Positions 44,321 to 55,621 of a stretch of DNA of 64,000 nt are shown here, piece by piece. The translations under genes and the position numbers were made by a program. Position 1 is the first letter of the stretch; each line of letters begins with the position of its first letter. The stretch is from Nematopogon swammerdamellus (taxonomy: Eukaryota > Arthropoda > Insecta > Lepidoptera > Adelidae), in contig OX336349.1 of the NCBI GenBank assembly GCA_946902875.1, forward strand, positions 10,873,891 through 10,937,890, read 5' to 3'. The notes under the pieces are model-generated. The model searched no databases. It had not been told where the DNA came from and was given only the letters and a program-made list of their open reading frames with translations.

Positions 44321-44352
44321 TATGCAAGCGAAGCCGCGGGCAAAAGCTAGTT

Positions 44353-45219
44353 ATTTATAATTTCGTCTTTGTGTTCACACAATCAATGATGATGATGAAT
44401 TAATAATGAATGGCTTTATCAATCCTTCTTCTATTCTTTCGAAATTATATTCAAGGCCATCTATTTTCGTAGAAACAGCTGCAGAGATGTAGCTCATGTA
44501 GCATAAATAGGTAAAATAATGGAATGTTTGTCTGTTTGTATGTTCGTATGTTGGTTTCTGCGCGCATAATATCAAACTACTGAATCAATTTGGAATTGAG
44601 TTTTCAGAAAAAAAATAATGCTGAACTCGGTTAACATAATATAGGCTACATACGAGTAGCATCACGCCATTATAATAATATATTATCTTATAGGGGCTCC
44701 GTAGTATCGTCGAAAGTCATCAACGTACACTCAAAGAGTTTGTATTACGTCGCTAAGGAGCGCAGCGACGTAATCCAAACTCTTTGGGGACTCTATTAAA
44801 ATTTGCCGTCGGTAATTTAAATAATAAAGAAATTTTGACATTGAAAATGTCTTTTGGTTCGTGTTCCAGTATAGGCCCCGATTTCACGAAAAAGTGCGAT
44901 CCCCTTATATCTCAGAGAGTTGTGAAGATATGATATTCAAAAAAGGCTCAAAAGACGCTTAATCATGAGAGCTGTAAGGTGCAAAAAGAATTATTTGACA
45001 AACTAAAAAACAAAAAAAGTTATGGCCGAAATAGGGAAAAAAAAAATTTTTTTTCCGAATTTTTTATTTTGGCGCTCGATATTTTGGAAACGAAGAATGA
45101 TATCAAAAATTTGAGAAAAACTACTCTGGACAATTTAGTCAGCTACAATTTGAGCCTAAAAAAAAGACGATCGGGTTAAGGGTTTGCCCTGTAGCTCAAC
45201 CTTTTTGAAAAAATAAATT
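44353..45219. other. Unassigned except for a palindrome at 44732
   Basis: AT-rich. Near 45128 'agtcagctacaatttgagcc' matches 20 bases of the SINE-B core without the rest. Confidence 0.4.
44732..44786. mobile_element. 55-bp palindrome, relative of the 19492 element
   Basis: Arms start CAAAGAGTTTGTATTACG and contain one mismatch ('taatccaaac' instead of 'taatacaaac'). The centre is 11 bp ('taaggagcgca'). No clear target duplication is visible at this copy, suggesting age or a flanking rearrangement. Confidence 0.8.
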
Positions 45220-45962
45220 CACAGATTTCGTGCCTCACACGACTATCGAGCACATTGGAAATGAATCTACGGAATTCGAAAAAATATTGTCGCTGAGCGA
45301 CACGAGAAAGTCGGGATAAGGAAAAGGTTAGTTGGGGCCTGATGATGGAGCCGGAAGGAAGCCATAGGAACTCCTAAACTACACATTATAAGCCCATAGT
45401 GTTTGGGCTCGTTGGATTTGTCTTCGCAAGTACTCTAGTCATATGTTATTTCCAGAGTCCTGATGATGGAGCCGCAAGGAAGCCATAGAAACTCCTAAAC
45501 TACGCATGATAAATCCACCATATTTGGCCTCGTTGGATATAAGAATATAGGAATATAGGTTAGGTTATAAGATGCGTCGCATTGAAAATGAATTCAACAA
45601 AATAAAAGAAATATTACATTTATATATTTTTTATTATTTTTCAAAAACACAAGCAGCTTAAAAAATATAAACTAAAATTCAGACAGAAAAAAAATAGATA
45701 AGCTTGACATTATTTCTAACTAAAGTAACAAATTAATAGGATATAGAAGATAAGAATATAGGTCCAACGAGCCCAAATATGGTGAAGTTATCATGTGTAG
45801 TTTAGGAGTTCCTATGGCTTCCTTCCGGCTCCATCATCAGAACCCAACTAACCTTTTCTTTATCCCGACTTTCTCGTGTCGCTCAGCGACAACATTTTTT
45901 CGAATTCCGTAGATTCATTTTCAATGTGCTCGATAGTCGTGTAAGGCACGAAATCTGTGATT
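45220..45962. mobile_element. Foldback element, about 198-bp inverted arms
   Basis: The left arm 45220-45417 ('cacagatttcgtgcctcaca' to 'gggctcgttgga') is the complement of the right arm 45763-45962 with few differences. A second direct copy of the inner part of the left arm ('tgatgatggagccgcaagga' to 'ctcgttggata') lies at about 45461-45540, so the element holds three copies of that segment. The loop is AT-rich. No protein is encoded. A transcript would form a long hairpin. Confidence 0.9.
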
Positions 45963-46739
45963 TTTTTTTATTATCCCACTCTTAGACATTTACCTCCCAC
46001 ATCGTGCCATTATTCATAGCAGTGGAATCTAAAGTGAACGCATTCAGTGGCATTATAACATATTATTAAATATTAATTCAATTAACTATTTCAATTATCT
46101 AATATTTTAGTACGTTGTGATTTTGCTAAACTGGTTATATCGAGCAAAAATCTCATGTAAGTAAGTGGAGTAACGGGCTCAGCTAATTTAGAATAAAATT
46201 CGTGCTGTGGAATTGATTTATATTTTTACTCACGTTAAAAATCCATAAAGAAAAATCTCACGTTTCCCCTGTTTTATCTCCTCGAAATATTGGTTTCCCG
46301 ATGTACTTTTTCATGTATCTACGAATTCGAACAATGAAATGAATTAGTATTCTGTCAGCGTGAAAATTTGTCGTCATTTAATGAATCGTTGAAAGAATTG
46401 GTACGCGTTTTTCTATAGAAGTCGATGTGCTTTATGTTTAGAAGTTTGCTTCGTGTTTTATTTTTTGAATATTCAAATGCTACGTGCATGGACTATGAAT
46501 TTTGGAAAACGAGTATTGTAAAATGATTATTACAAAACGCAGAGGATTTGTTGAAACCAATACAACATCGTCATCATCACAACACTAAATGTAAAATTAA
46601 AATCAACCTAAATTATAATGAGGAAAATGAATCGGTTGGTTGTCCAGTCGTGGCTTAGGGAGATTTTTTAACATTATTATGTTGTATGAGTAAACTGAAA
46701 TAACTCCTACAAATGTACTACTTGTACCGTGTGGGGCCA
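45963..46739. other. Unassigned AT-rich sequence
   Basis: Nothing recognised. Confidence 0.4.
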
Positions 46740-46895
46740 GTACTTTAAAAGAATAGCCCCACTGCATCTCTCCCCGTGTATGTTGTAAAAGGCGACTAAG
46801 GGATATGTCTCCCTTCTTATATTACTAGGTGGTAGGGTTTAACCCGCCCGGGTTGGTACCACCGCACTGAATGAAAGGTCGGTAGAAATGACTAT
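46740..46895 (+). mobile_element. LINE 3'-type tail joined to SINE-A central domain
   Basis: 'tctctccccgtgtatgttgt' and 'aaaaggcgactaagggatat' are a phrase common in lepidopteran retroposons. It runs directly into 'ctaggtggtagggtttaacc' and 'gttggtaccaccgcactgaa' of SINE-A. Either a SINE variant with a third head type or a simple juxtaposition. Confidence 0.55.
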
Positions 46896-48828
46896 ACAAA
46901 CACGTACACAGGATATAACATTTACTGAGTTAAAGCATATTACGGTTTCGAGCGAGTCAATAACTAGGTTATCATATTTCCGTTGTTGTGCATAATGAAG
47001 TTGTGCATAATGAATGCATGACCTAGCTAGTGAAATGGCCACATCTAGGATATCAAGTTAATCGCCGATATCGGCTACTTAATCCGGTTGCATTTACATG
47101 TATATGTGTTTTATTTTATATAAATTGTAAAATAAAACCTATTATTATTAAAAATAAAACCAAAAACCAGACAGCGTAAAAACCTAAATAAAAAGAAAAA
47201 AAAACAATCTAGCACTGTTAGCCGAAGCAGTCGGGGACCTTTATTGCTATACTCCTGTGACTCCGCATATTGCCTATTTTATTTTGCTTAAAGCCTAAAT
47301 ATTTTGAAAAAAGGGTCTCCAACTGCTGCGGCTAACAGTCGGGGCTTTCATAAAATATAATTTTCTAGCTTGTGTTAAGGTTTTATTAGCAGTCAGGTTT
47401 TTTTTTTTATTTTTTATGAAAGGAGTTTCATTATTATTAAACTTAGCATGTACCCAGTGTCACTCCTGACTCCTGATACGCACTATTCTTACGAATCGAT
47501 TGACACCTCAATGAAAAAATTCCATCCATCCTTTTGGGCTCTAGGTATGCTCTTATTACAGTTTTTTCCCTTAAATTCGATGCACTTAAGCTTTATAATA
47601 TTTTTTTTACCATATATTTTGGGATTCGCCTTTCCATTTCCTTTAATTTCGCACCCCACTCGTTGGGATTTTTTTAGGGCTTTTAACTATGATTTGTTAA
47701 CATCAGCCCCATTGTACTCATCTTCCCTATCACCTAGGGCCCAGAGTCCCTAAGGGATATTGAACATTTTATTTTTTTATTACGGACAATTTAACGTCCT
47801 ACGTTCGTCATTTTGAATTAAATAATTTTTTATAGGCTATATCAATCCCACAGCTAAGATGAATCTAACGACACCTCATACGTTACGTTAAATCCTTGAA
47901 GCCGTTTAGGCTAACAGCGCATGTCACATAAATAGACATACAGACATACTCGTAGAATATACATACATACACTCGAAGAACATAACCCTTCTTTTGCTTC
48001 GTGCAATCGAGTAAAAAGGCGGTTGAGCCAAGGACATTATGCATACTTACAGTATATCCAAATAATGTGCATAGTTAGAATTTTAATCCTTATTACTATT
48101 CCTCTCCACAAAACGGCCAGGTGGGCTGAATGCGATGCGATGACACTTAAGTAGGGTTCCGTGTGACCTCTTCCACCTAACGACATCTCGGAAGCTGCAC
48201 GGGGTGAAGATTGCCCTAGAGAGGAAGAAGAAAATTACAGCACCCATTATACTTAGCACGCTGAAACTACCTAAAGGTGGGCACAAGTTAATAACAATTT
48301 TAGGATTAGGAAAAACGTTTTAGAGAAACCTTCGGACACGTGCCTGCCGACTTAAGTATATTAGTATAATGTTGTTTGCTGTAGGTACCAAAATTCATTG
48401 AAATATAAACCTGAATGTGTAGGTATGTACGTGTAGCAATCCATGGCATGAAGGTAAACTGTTTTATGATTATTTTAATTTGTGGGTACTTAAGTACTTG
48501 TTTATCTTATACTTACTTATATCTTTAGTACTTATACTTACATCTAATAATAATATTTAACAATGACAGTTGACCATTTTACAGTTTTTGAAGTGAAAAC
48601 TTCTTTAGCGGCGCTTGGCACTTTTTTAGGTGGGTAAAAAATGTTAAACTCGCGTCAGATCTCGCAAAGCGTCAGATTTATTTTTATTATTTAAAATGTA
48701 ACCTTAAGTCATTGCATTAAGGGTTAAGTTACGAGTGGCTCGGGATCAATTCTGTTCGTCTCTCAGTGACAGTAAAGCCGAAAGCGAATCAAGGGAATCC
48801 GATATTCGTTTGGTCGTTTATGTGATTT
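46896..48828. other. Unassigned; imperfect inverted repeat at 47214/47321
   Basis: 'ctgttagccgaagcagt' at about 47215 is repeated as its complement near 47321 with one mismatch, about 90 bp apart. No gene; a 101-codon frame at 47448-47753 has no recognised domain. Confidence 0.4.
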
Positions 48829-48890
48829 CGTGGCTCAATGGCAAGAGTGTAGGATTTGTATTTTTTGACCATGGGTTCGAATCCCTCAAT
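48829..48890 (+). mobile_element. tRNA-like sequence, probably a SINE head
   Basis: 'cgtggctcaatggcaagagt' (A box) and 'catgggttcgaatccctc' (perfect B box) at tRNA-like spacing, followed by a T-rich stretch. The acceptor and anticodon stems do not pair convincingly. It is most likely a SINE head or pseudo-tRNA. Confidence 0.45.
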
Positions 48891-48944
48891 TTTGTTTTGT
48901 TTTTTATCTTTTTTTTCTTTTTTAAGCAATGTTACGACTAAGCA

Positions 48945-49424
48945 AAGACGGTTTATCATGCCTATTTTGAGAGCATCATGTCATATGGCCTTATGTTTTG
49001 GGGAAATGCAGCAGATTCAAATAGAATATTTTTATTACAGAAGAGGGCCTTGCGGTACATCTTAAATATGAAAACTAGAGATACTTGTAGGACAGCATTC
49101 GGAGAGATAGGAATCATGACTTTACCAAGTGCATATGTTTACCAGAACATATGCTATGCCAGAAAATATATTCATGATTCCTCTCTTAACTCCGACAATC
49201 ATAACTATGACACACGCTGTAAGAATAATGTACAATTAATAAGACATAGATTATCCAAAACGTCAAAAAGCTTTATCTGTAATAGTGTTAGATTTTATAA
49301 TAAACTGTCTTCTAACATAAAACAATTAGATGACAATAATTTTAAACGACGGATTAAACTAATGTTAATTGAAAAGAGTTATTATACTGTTAAGGATGCG
49401 TTAACTGACCGTAATTTTATATAA
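48945..49424 (+). pseudogene. Jockey-like LINE reverse-transcriptase C-terminus, 5'-truncated
   Basis: The frame reads 'YHAYFESIMSYGLMFWGNAA', 'RIFLLQKRALRYILNM', 'YDTRCKNNVQLIRHRLSKTS' and 'VRFYNKLSSNIKQLDDNNFK', ending at 49424. This is the conserved domain after the RT palm of insect jockey/CR1-type non-LTR elements (Y-x-x-Y/F-x-S-x-x-x-Y-G, W-G, Q-K-R-A-L-R). About 158 codons are uninterrupted, but RT core and endonuclease are missing. A T-rich 3' region follows. Confidence 0.9.
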
Positions 49425-49870
49425 GAGTCTGACTACTGTTTTTTCCACTAACAACTTTGACAATTGGATACACTTTGTATCATTAGATTTTTAATATGAC
49501 TTATTACATTTCTTTGTAATAAACGTAAACTAATTGTTTTTATTTGACTTGATATAATATGAAATATCAAAATTGACGATGGCACTATACACCAGATATA
49601 GGTAATGTAAATAGGCAGAGTGGTCAGATTCTTGAGTGTTCATGCTTATGCTGTAAATATTAATGTTCTTGTGAGCGGTAGTATGCGTTAATTATTGTAA
49701 ATTACTTGAATTATAATACTTATATATAAGGTACTAACAAATCATTGTGACTTGCGAAGTTTGTTTGTCAGTTCTTCTTCGCATTGAATTTAGAACTGGC
49801 GGAATTTTCGACATGTCCAAGCGTAGGTTACCTACCTATGGATGAAATTATACAATAAACAATAAACAAT

Positions 49871-50070
49871 ACGGTGTTTAAATTTTTTTAGGGTGTTTAG
49901 TTTCTTTTATAACCACCTAAGAATTATTTTCGGAAATACAAAAAGTTTTTTTTTTGTTTTTTTTTCTTTTGTTTTCTTTTTTAAGCAATATTACGGTGTT
50001 TAAATTTTTTTAGGGTGTTTAGTTTTTTTTATAACCACCTAAGAATTATTTTCGGAAATACAAAAAGTTT
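49871..50070 (+). repeat. Direct repeat of about 79 bp, two copies
   Basis: 'tacggtgtttaaattttttt' through 'ggaaatacaaaaagttt' occurs at about 49870-49949 and 49992-50070. A T-rich spacer ends 'ttaagcaatattacgg'. A near-identical 'ttttttaagcaatgttacg' lies at about 48920, just before the LINE fragment. The layout suggests the LINE and part of its flank were duplicated on insertion or by slippage. Confidence 0.8.
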
Positions 50071-50103
50071 TCACTTCTGCCGGCACTCCCGGAGTGCAAC
50101 TGG

Positions 50104-50400
50104 GGCTTTTTTTTTATATACCCGGGTGTCTGTGCCCAATACATCAACGGAAGATCCGACACAGCCAATAACACCATTCCTCACGAAACCACGCTCAGAG
50201 AGGCGCGATGCCGGCTATGTGGCGGACAAAAAGGTTGTCGTCTTATTTATTGACACGCCTTTTGAAGATTCCCAGGTTAATAGGTGGTGGGGAACGCACT
50301 CACCGGAAGACTGTTCCATATTTTCGCCGTTCGACACAGGAAAGATTTCGAAAAACGATGCGAGTCCCGAGTTAATTTATAAAAGAGTTTTTTTATTATA
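50104..50400 (-). pseudogene. LINE C-terminus and 3' tail, same family as 16833
   Basis: The minus strand encodes, with frameshifts, 'FRNLSCVERRKYGTV' and 'PPINLGIFKRRVNK', and then a UTR with 'tgagcgtggtttcgtgagga' matching 'tgagcgtggttacgcgagga' at 16918. The tail is 'gcacagacacccgggtatat' plus an A-run. Two frameshifts and a stop mark it as old. Confidence 0.75.
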
Positions 50401-50759
50401 TATTTCATTGTTGAGTAGGCTGATCGACATATTTTACGTACGAGCATCTGCTTCGACGTTTGACCCCAATCGGTCCCACCAGGATTCGGCTCCCTCGTCC
50501 GTTGGGACCGATTCGTTTCATTGACTTTTATTTACAATTTTTTATACCTAAATTCTATATTTTAAAGTAAGCCCAACAAATAAGAATATTTTAACTTTTT
50601 CCCCACGACTTAGGCAGATTACTCCTTCAACAACCACATTTTAAAATTTTGTTTAAAAATGGCGTCTTGCGACGCATATGTTTTTCTTGGTATAATAATA
50701 GGTATATATTTCTCCGATGTTTATAAAGCAATGTTAAGTATTTATAAAAACAAAACAAT

Positions 50760-51122
50760 TAGAAAATCGGTCAAGCGCGAGTTTCGCTCACGCACGGAGG
50801 GTTCTGTGGATCCGCTATACCATACCTGTCGAAAAACCATATCCGTCTATATTTTATCTGTCTGTATTTGCATATTATTTATTCGTTGTGTGAATATGTA
50901 GTAATCGTTTCTTTGCACTTTTCTCACGCCCTTAAGTTTATATTTTTGCCTTTTTTATTATTTGTTGGCATATCCGCAATAATAACACATATTCTGTGAA
51001 AATTTCAACCGGCTACCTATTACGGTTCAAAAGATACAGCCCTAAGTGGGACGGACGGATGGACTGGCAGACAGACGGCGTAGGCTCAGTAAAAGCCTTC
51101 CGTATAGATTCGGAACCCTATC
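50760..51122 (+). mobile_element. GACR element, near full length
   Basis: 'aaaatcggtcaagcgcgagt' start, 'cacgcacggagggttctgtg', interior 'ccgcaataataacacatatt', 'ggctacctattacggttcaa', a decayed (GACR)n at 51050-51075, and end 'agattcggaaccctatc'. Confidence 0.85.
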
Positions 51123-52467
51123 AACATGAAAATGACCTACGAAATCGCATTTAATTCAATAAAACACTTCACTTTCCTTGGTAAAAAGAGCACGATCCTC
51201 TTCTTCGGTCTCCTGCGTTCACACGTCACGTACGTGTCTGTTACGCGTCACGAAACGAAATCAGATCTTGATGTCGGTTCCCATACTTCCTGTCATCTCT
51301 CGGCCAAGGAGTTATTCTATAAAAAGCTGACTTTAAATGAAAATTTCACAATTCACCGGCTGAACGTAAAGCTTGTATTCATAAGCATTTATCGCTAACT
51401 TCGCCGAACAAAATGTTGTGATTAAATTTTCTTGCTTAATTCAACTTTTTAATAACAATTGAATGGAATAGCTTTTATCGCACTTTATTGAAATGCAGAA
51501 GTGCGCAAAGGCGGACTCATCACTACAAGTTATTTATTCCAGTTAACGTTCGTGTGGTGAAGAGCAAAATTATAAAGAAATATACATAGTGAAAGTGAAA
51601 CGAAACACTGAAAACGCACATAAAACTAGTTCATATAAACATTTTCCTCAGAAAAAACATTTGTGCTTACCCCACATTCGTTGCAAAAATACCTACTCAA
51701 TTATAGTTGAGATCTGTACATAAATAAAATACATAACTGTTTATCCTCAAATAAGCGACGACGCTCGTGGCTCGTGGCAAACGGATTCTCAAAATTAAAT
51801 GTAAATACTTGCGTAAACTTAATAATACATCACTACTTATGTCGTCACGCAAGTGACAAACAAATCTTCGAACATTTTTGCTTCAAGTTTTTCATATTTT
51901 CACGAAAGAACCGATAAGATTTTTGCGAGGCCCGATAAAGTTGTTCCCGGATAAAGAAGATTTTCGGGTTGTAACTTACACACACTCAGCCCAACTAAAT
52001 AGCCCGATATTGAGGCTTCCACCTGCAAACGACCCTCGGTTGGCCGTTGCTGAGAACGCTTCGTTCGTTCGCATATCCGCACGTGTCGTCCGCGCCTGAC
52101 ACGTGTTATCGTGTCGCGGTGCGTGACCGGTCGTCTCGTCTCTTGTCGTGTGGTGTCGTCGCAGGGCGGGCGCCCCGGGCGGAGGCCGACCGGAGCGTAT
52201 CAAGTTTCCTTATTCCTTGTCAGAGTGCTGCATGGGGGGGAGTCGAGTTACATGTTTAATGTTTTCATATTTTGATATTTTTACTAAATGGTTTAAAGGA
52301 TCCACAATTGGTAACCATTTTGAGAGCTTCAGTGTTCTCGAATAACTGTAGTTCGTCTTTAATTATTATCAATGAATGTTTATCAAATTATTATCAACAT
52401 TGAACAAACATTGAATGAGAATAATATACTTAGCTGAACAATACCACATCGCTGCTATACCATTGAT
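51123..52467. other. Mostly unassigned; LINE 3' fragment at 51465-51535
   Basis: 'ttatcgcactttattg' and 'cgcaaaggcggactcatc' at about 51475-51520 are the antisense CR1-like 3' end. A CpG-rich island lies at 52070-52200 ('cgtgtcgtccgcgcctgac', 'cgggcgccccgggcggaggc'). Confidence 0.45.
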
Positions 52468-52566
52468 TTTTTTTTTTGTGGAAACGGACACGGTTGGCTA
52501 TAGCACCTACAACATCCGTGATGTCAGCCCATAACTCCTGGTGAACTTGGTGCCACGTCAGTGCGA
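52468..52566 (-). mobile_element. SINE-A tail/body fragment
   Basis: T-run, 'tggaaacggacacggttggc', 'acaacatccgtgatgtcagc' and 'tggtgaacttggtgccacgt'. Confidence 0.8.
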
Positions 52567-53254
52567 TATAAAGATATAACCAGAAAAAATATGTATTTAA
52601 ATAGAATAAAAATACAAGGAAGTGAAATGCGCAAAGGCGCACTGTTCTTTAAGGTTATTTTCTGTACGCAAAAAAAAACATCACATTCTATTTAAGGAAG
52701 ATTTACCAACTACTGATAATATTAAAAGTAGGTCAATTACAAACAACCAACATAGGCTGGAATTTCTATAAATCGATCTTTTACTCAGATCTGTTGCAAC
52801 GGCAAATCATCGTGCTCTAACCTAATTAAGTATTAGCGAATTATTTGTATAAACGCGTGCGCGGTCGCCCCGCCCGCCCCCGCCCGCAACCACCAGCTCT
52901 CCATACAACTTCATTCCTATTTTCCTTATTCCAGCATCGCCCTCACCACATTTCACGGCCGCGACGAAGGGATCAATTAGGGAGTTGTCTCGAGTTGTGA
53001 CAGTTGTTGGAGGTTCTCGCGGGGGGGGGGGGGGGGGGGGGGGCGAGGTGGGCGCAGGGGGCGGAGCACCACACGCGCCCACGTGACGTAAATATTTAGT
53101 TCGTTATTGAATTTCATGTAGCAATTTTCACAGTACAATACCCCTTTTCATGCAAAGTGGAAAACTTTGGATGTAATGAGAATAGACATGCATATTTTCT
53201 TATTAACCTTTTTTTAATGTGTACAAAACTGTTATGCAGTTTGATTTCAAGTAT
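52567..53254. other. Unassigned, with GC-rich block 52855-53090
   Basis: C-rich 'ccccgcccgcccccgcccgc' at about 52868, the G-tract at 53021, and G-rich 'gcgcagggggcggagc' at 53053. No exon. Confidence 0.4.
53021..53043. repeat. Homopolymer of 23 G
   Basis: An uninterrupted run of G at 53021-53043, followed by 'cgaggtgggcgcaggggg'. It could form G-quadruplex DNA, and its length is likely to be unreliable in sequencing. Confidence 0.95.
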
Positions 53255-53377
53255 CGGGGCGACCGAGCTTCGCTCGGCGTCTACACCTATCTAGATGAAC
53301 TTGAAAAAATAACATTATTTACATACAAAATTTCACCCAAATCGTTAGAACCATTTCCGAGAAACCAAATATTTATA
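53255..53377 (+). mobile_element. Remnant of a lepidopteran dispersed repeat
   Basis: 'ggggcgaccgagcttcgctc' and 'acaaaatttcacccaaatcg' plus 'ccatttccgagaaa' are the typical phrases of these elements. The 53378 MITE inserted at its edge. Confidence 0.55.
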
Positions 53378-53745
53378 CAGGGTGTCCCAAAACTCAACGT
53401 CAAGCGGAAACTAAGGAGTAGGCCAGTTTATGACTACTCAACTTACAAGAAAAAAAATGTACCATTTATTTTTTTAGAAAAAAAATTTACTGAATATTGT
53501 TTTTGGTAAAACTACAGGCATTCTGGTTTTATTTGGGATACTTATCAATAGCAGAGTTATTTAGGCTACCAATAATGCAAATTTGTAGTCGTAGTACCTA
53601 AAAATGAAATTTTCAACGTTTTTAAAAAAAATTTCATATCATAAAAAACAAATGACTCCGATTTCTTTTTCTTATTTTTCCCTAGGTAGTCATAAACTGG
53701 CCTACTCTCTGGCTCCCACTTGACGTTGAGTTTTGGGACACGTTG
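53378..53745. mobile_element. Tc1/mariner-like MITE, 368 bp, about 60-bp terminal inverted repeats
   Basis: The left end is CAGGGTGTCCCAAAACTCAA and the right end, on the other strand, CAACGTGTCCCAAAACTCAA. Both continue through 'gtaggccagtttatgactac'. TA (actually TATA) flanks both sides (53374-53377, 53746-53749). No transposase. The arms differ mainly around 'gcggaaactaag' versus 'gtgggagccaga'. Confidence 0.9.
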
Positions 53746-53747
53746 TA

Positions 53748-55449
53748 TAGGTACTCGTATACACAAGTTTAGCTCACTTAGATTAGATTATTATTGGAAT
53801 TAAGGTGCAATATGTAGTACGCTTACATAGTACAAGAAGCATAAAACGGTATTTCCAGTCTCTTTGACTAGTGCTGCTACCTACCTATCTGCTTGCGCAA
53901 AAATTGCGCGAAGAAAAAAGAAAACGAATATTGTATGTAAGTCTGGAATCTTTGTAGATCCTGCATAGTTTGTATCGCCATCAAACATTCCAATAATGCT
54001 CCAGAAAATATTTTAGTAAGTCAAACAAACAGACGCAAGATGCAATAAAATTAATGTACTTTGTTGACAGCCCCCGCGTCACAACAATAAAGTAGGTCGG
54101 GCCATTACGACGACGGAGTGACGGAGTCGACGACGCTACGCTGGGCTCTCTCGCGGCCAAACGGTCGTGGACGAACTATTTGTTCCATGGCACGGACATG
54201 ATACAAGACTAACCTCATTCACCAAATTGAATTGTATTTCAATCAATGAAAGAATGGAAAGTCGAAAGAGAATGCCTGATAGTTGAATAAGCTCATTTTA
54301 TTTACAAATAAATATTTTCTTCTATTTCTTTCTGTCTTTCTTTCTACCTGCCTAAGTCCAATGAAAAATCGAAGATACAACTCAACAATACGAAAGTAGA
54401 AATAATAGAGGAAGAAGCCTATGATTTATCCTTCAGGTTTTTTAAAGTTGTATAGTATTATTAATTAGTTCGTATCTCAGTTCAAATCCTGGCCGAGGCG
54501 AATTATTCTTTTTGTTTTCGGCTTTATTTCCAAACGTTGCGTTTTCCACATGCAAAAAATAAAAATTATAATGATAAAAGTTTTATGAACAGATTTATAA
54601 ATAACAAGATTATAAATAGGAGTAGAGAGTTGATTTGGGAAGTGGGACGAGTTTGCCATCCGGCGGCGGCAGACTCGATAAACACCTGCGACCATTATTC
54701 ACGCGCCGACGAAACGCGCCTTTCTTAGGCCGTAAATCTCGAACGAACGTATCTTTCTAAATGAAACTCTGAAAAAGAAAATCTTTAAACATCTGTCGCG
54801 GGAGGTATCGCCTGGGAATTTACGACGCACGACCGGATCGGGATACGCATCGCACATATTGCCTGAATAATAAAACTTCGTTACTACCAACTTTTTATTT
54901 CTCGTTTGGCACGAATAACCCAGTTAGCTTAATGTGTACATATTTTAATACATTATTATTGTAACAATATATTTTTAAGGACCACACGCACAGTACATCG
55001 ACGCTCAAATGCAAAGGATTAATTAAAAAAAGTTTGAAATCCATCCAATATTTCAGCGACGAGGGTTAGACTGCTCGAACTCGAGTTAAGCTACTCGGAT
55101 CAAATTTGCTTCTTTTTTCATAAAGTGCGGAGTCGGGAGTTTAACGAGTGTACTCATCGTGACCGGGAAGAGTAAACGGGTATGTATCTACTTTTATGTT
55201 TTACTTTCAATTTAATATTTTTTCAATCATTATCAAGCAATTTCACTCTTACGCGAGCGTAGTTCGGCTCTACCTACACGACAAGTGAGAAAACTCGACA
55301 ACAAAAGACCTTGTCTTCCAAGAGAATATCTGCCTGCAATTCATCCGTGAATTTTATATTGACGGGATCAGATTCTATCAATGTAATTCCAAATAGGACA
55401 GACTATCTATAGTATAGACACATCTACGAATCTACATACATAGTACAGC
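53748..55449. other. Unassigned, with GC-rich segment 54645-54850
   Basis: The segment contains 'ccatccggcggcggcagac' and 'ctgtcgcgggaggtatcgcc', is non-repetitive within the window, and is a candidate regulatory element. TTTC-rich sequence lies at 54311-54345. Confidence 0.35.
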
Positions 55450-55515
55450 TAAAAATAAAAAACGCCGAAATGTGAGTTTTACTCGTGTATCGAGGGTTCC
55501 GTAGACCCGGCATAT
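55450..55515 (+). mobile_element. GACR element, 5' fragment
   Basis: 'acgccgaaatgtgagtttta', 'gtatcgagggttccgtagac'. It stops after about 60 bp. Confidence 0.65.
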
Positions 55516-55621
55516 AAAGAAAAACTATTTAAGTTTTTAACCACTAACCACTGTGTACTACGCGGAATCACGCGAGCCTAGTACACGCACAGTCTGGCAC
55601 TACAAGTCGGCGCAATGAGAG

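Larger units (their letters stand above)
43455..44352 (-). mobile_element. Lepidopteran dispersed element carrying a 50-bp array and a nested SINE-B
   Basis: The left end is 'tacactataatattataaag', then 'aggtaaagtttgtaaa' and 'ctcaaccgattttaaaaatt'. The right end is 'tgcaagcgaagccgcgggca' and 'aaagctagt', the complement of the ctagcttttgcccgcgg terminus. Between them are a SINE-B (43559-43968) and a minisatellite (43971-44320). Removing these leaves a compact element of a type seen throughout Lepidoptera. Confidence 0.6.

Noticed and set aside
45338..45380. Second hammerhead-like motif ('ctgatgatggagcc' followed by 'gccatagaaac')
   Set aside because: Core spacing is wrong: two extra bases precede GAAA, there is no stem I, and the inverted copies do not conserve the core.
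47448..47753. 101-codon hydrophobic frame as a membrane protein
   Set aside because: T-rich sequence gives Phe/Leu-rich peptides by composition; no other support.
48829..48890. Possible functional tRNA gene
   Set aside because: B box is perfect, but the anticodon and acceptor stems do not pair.
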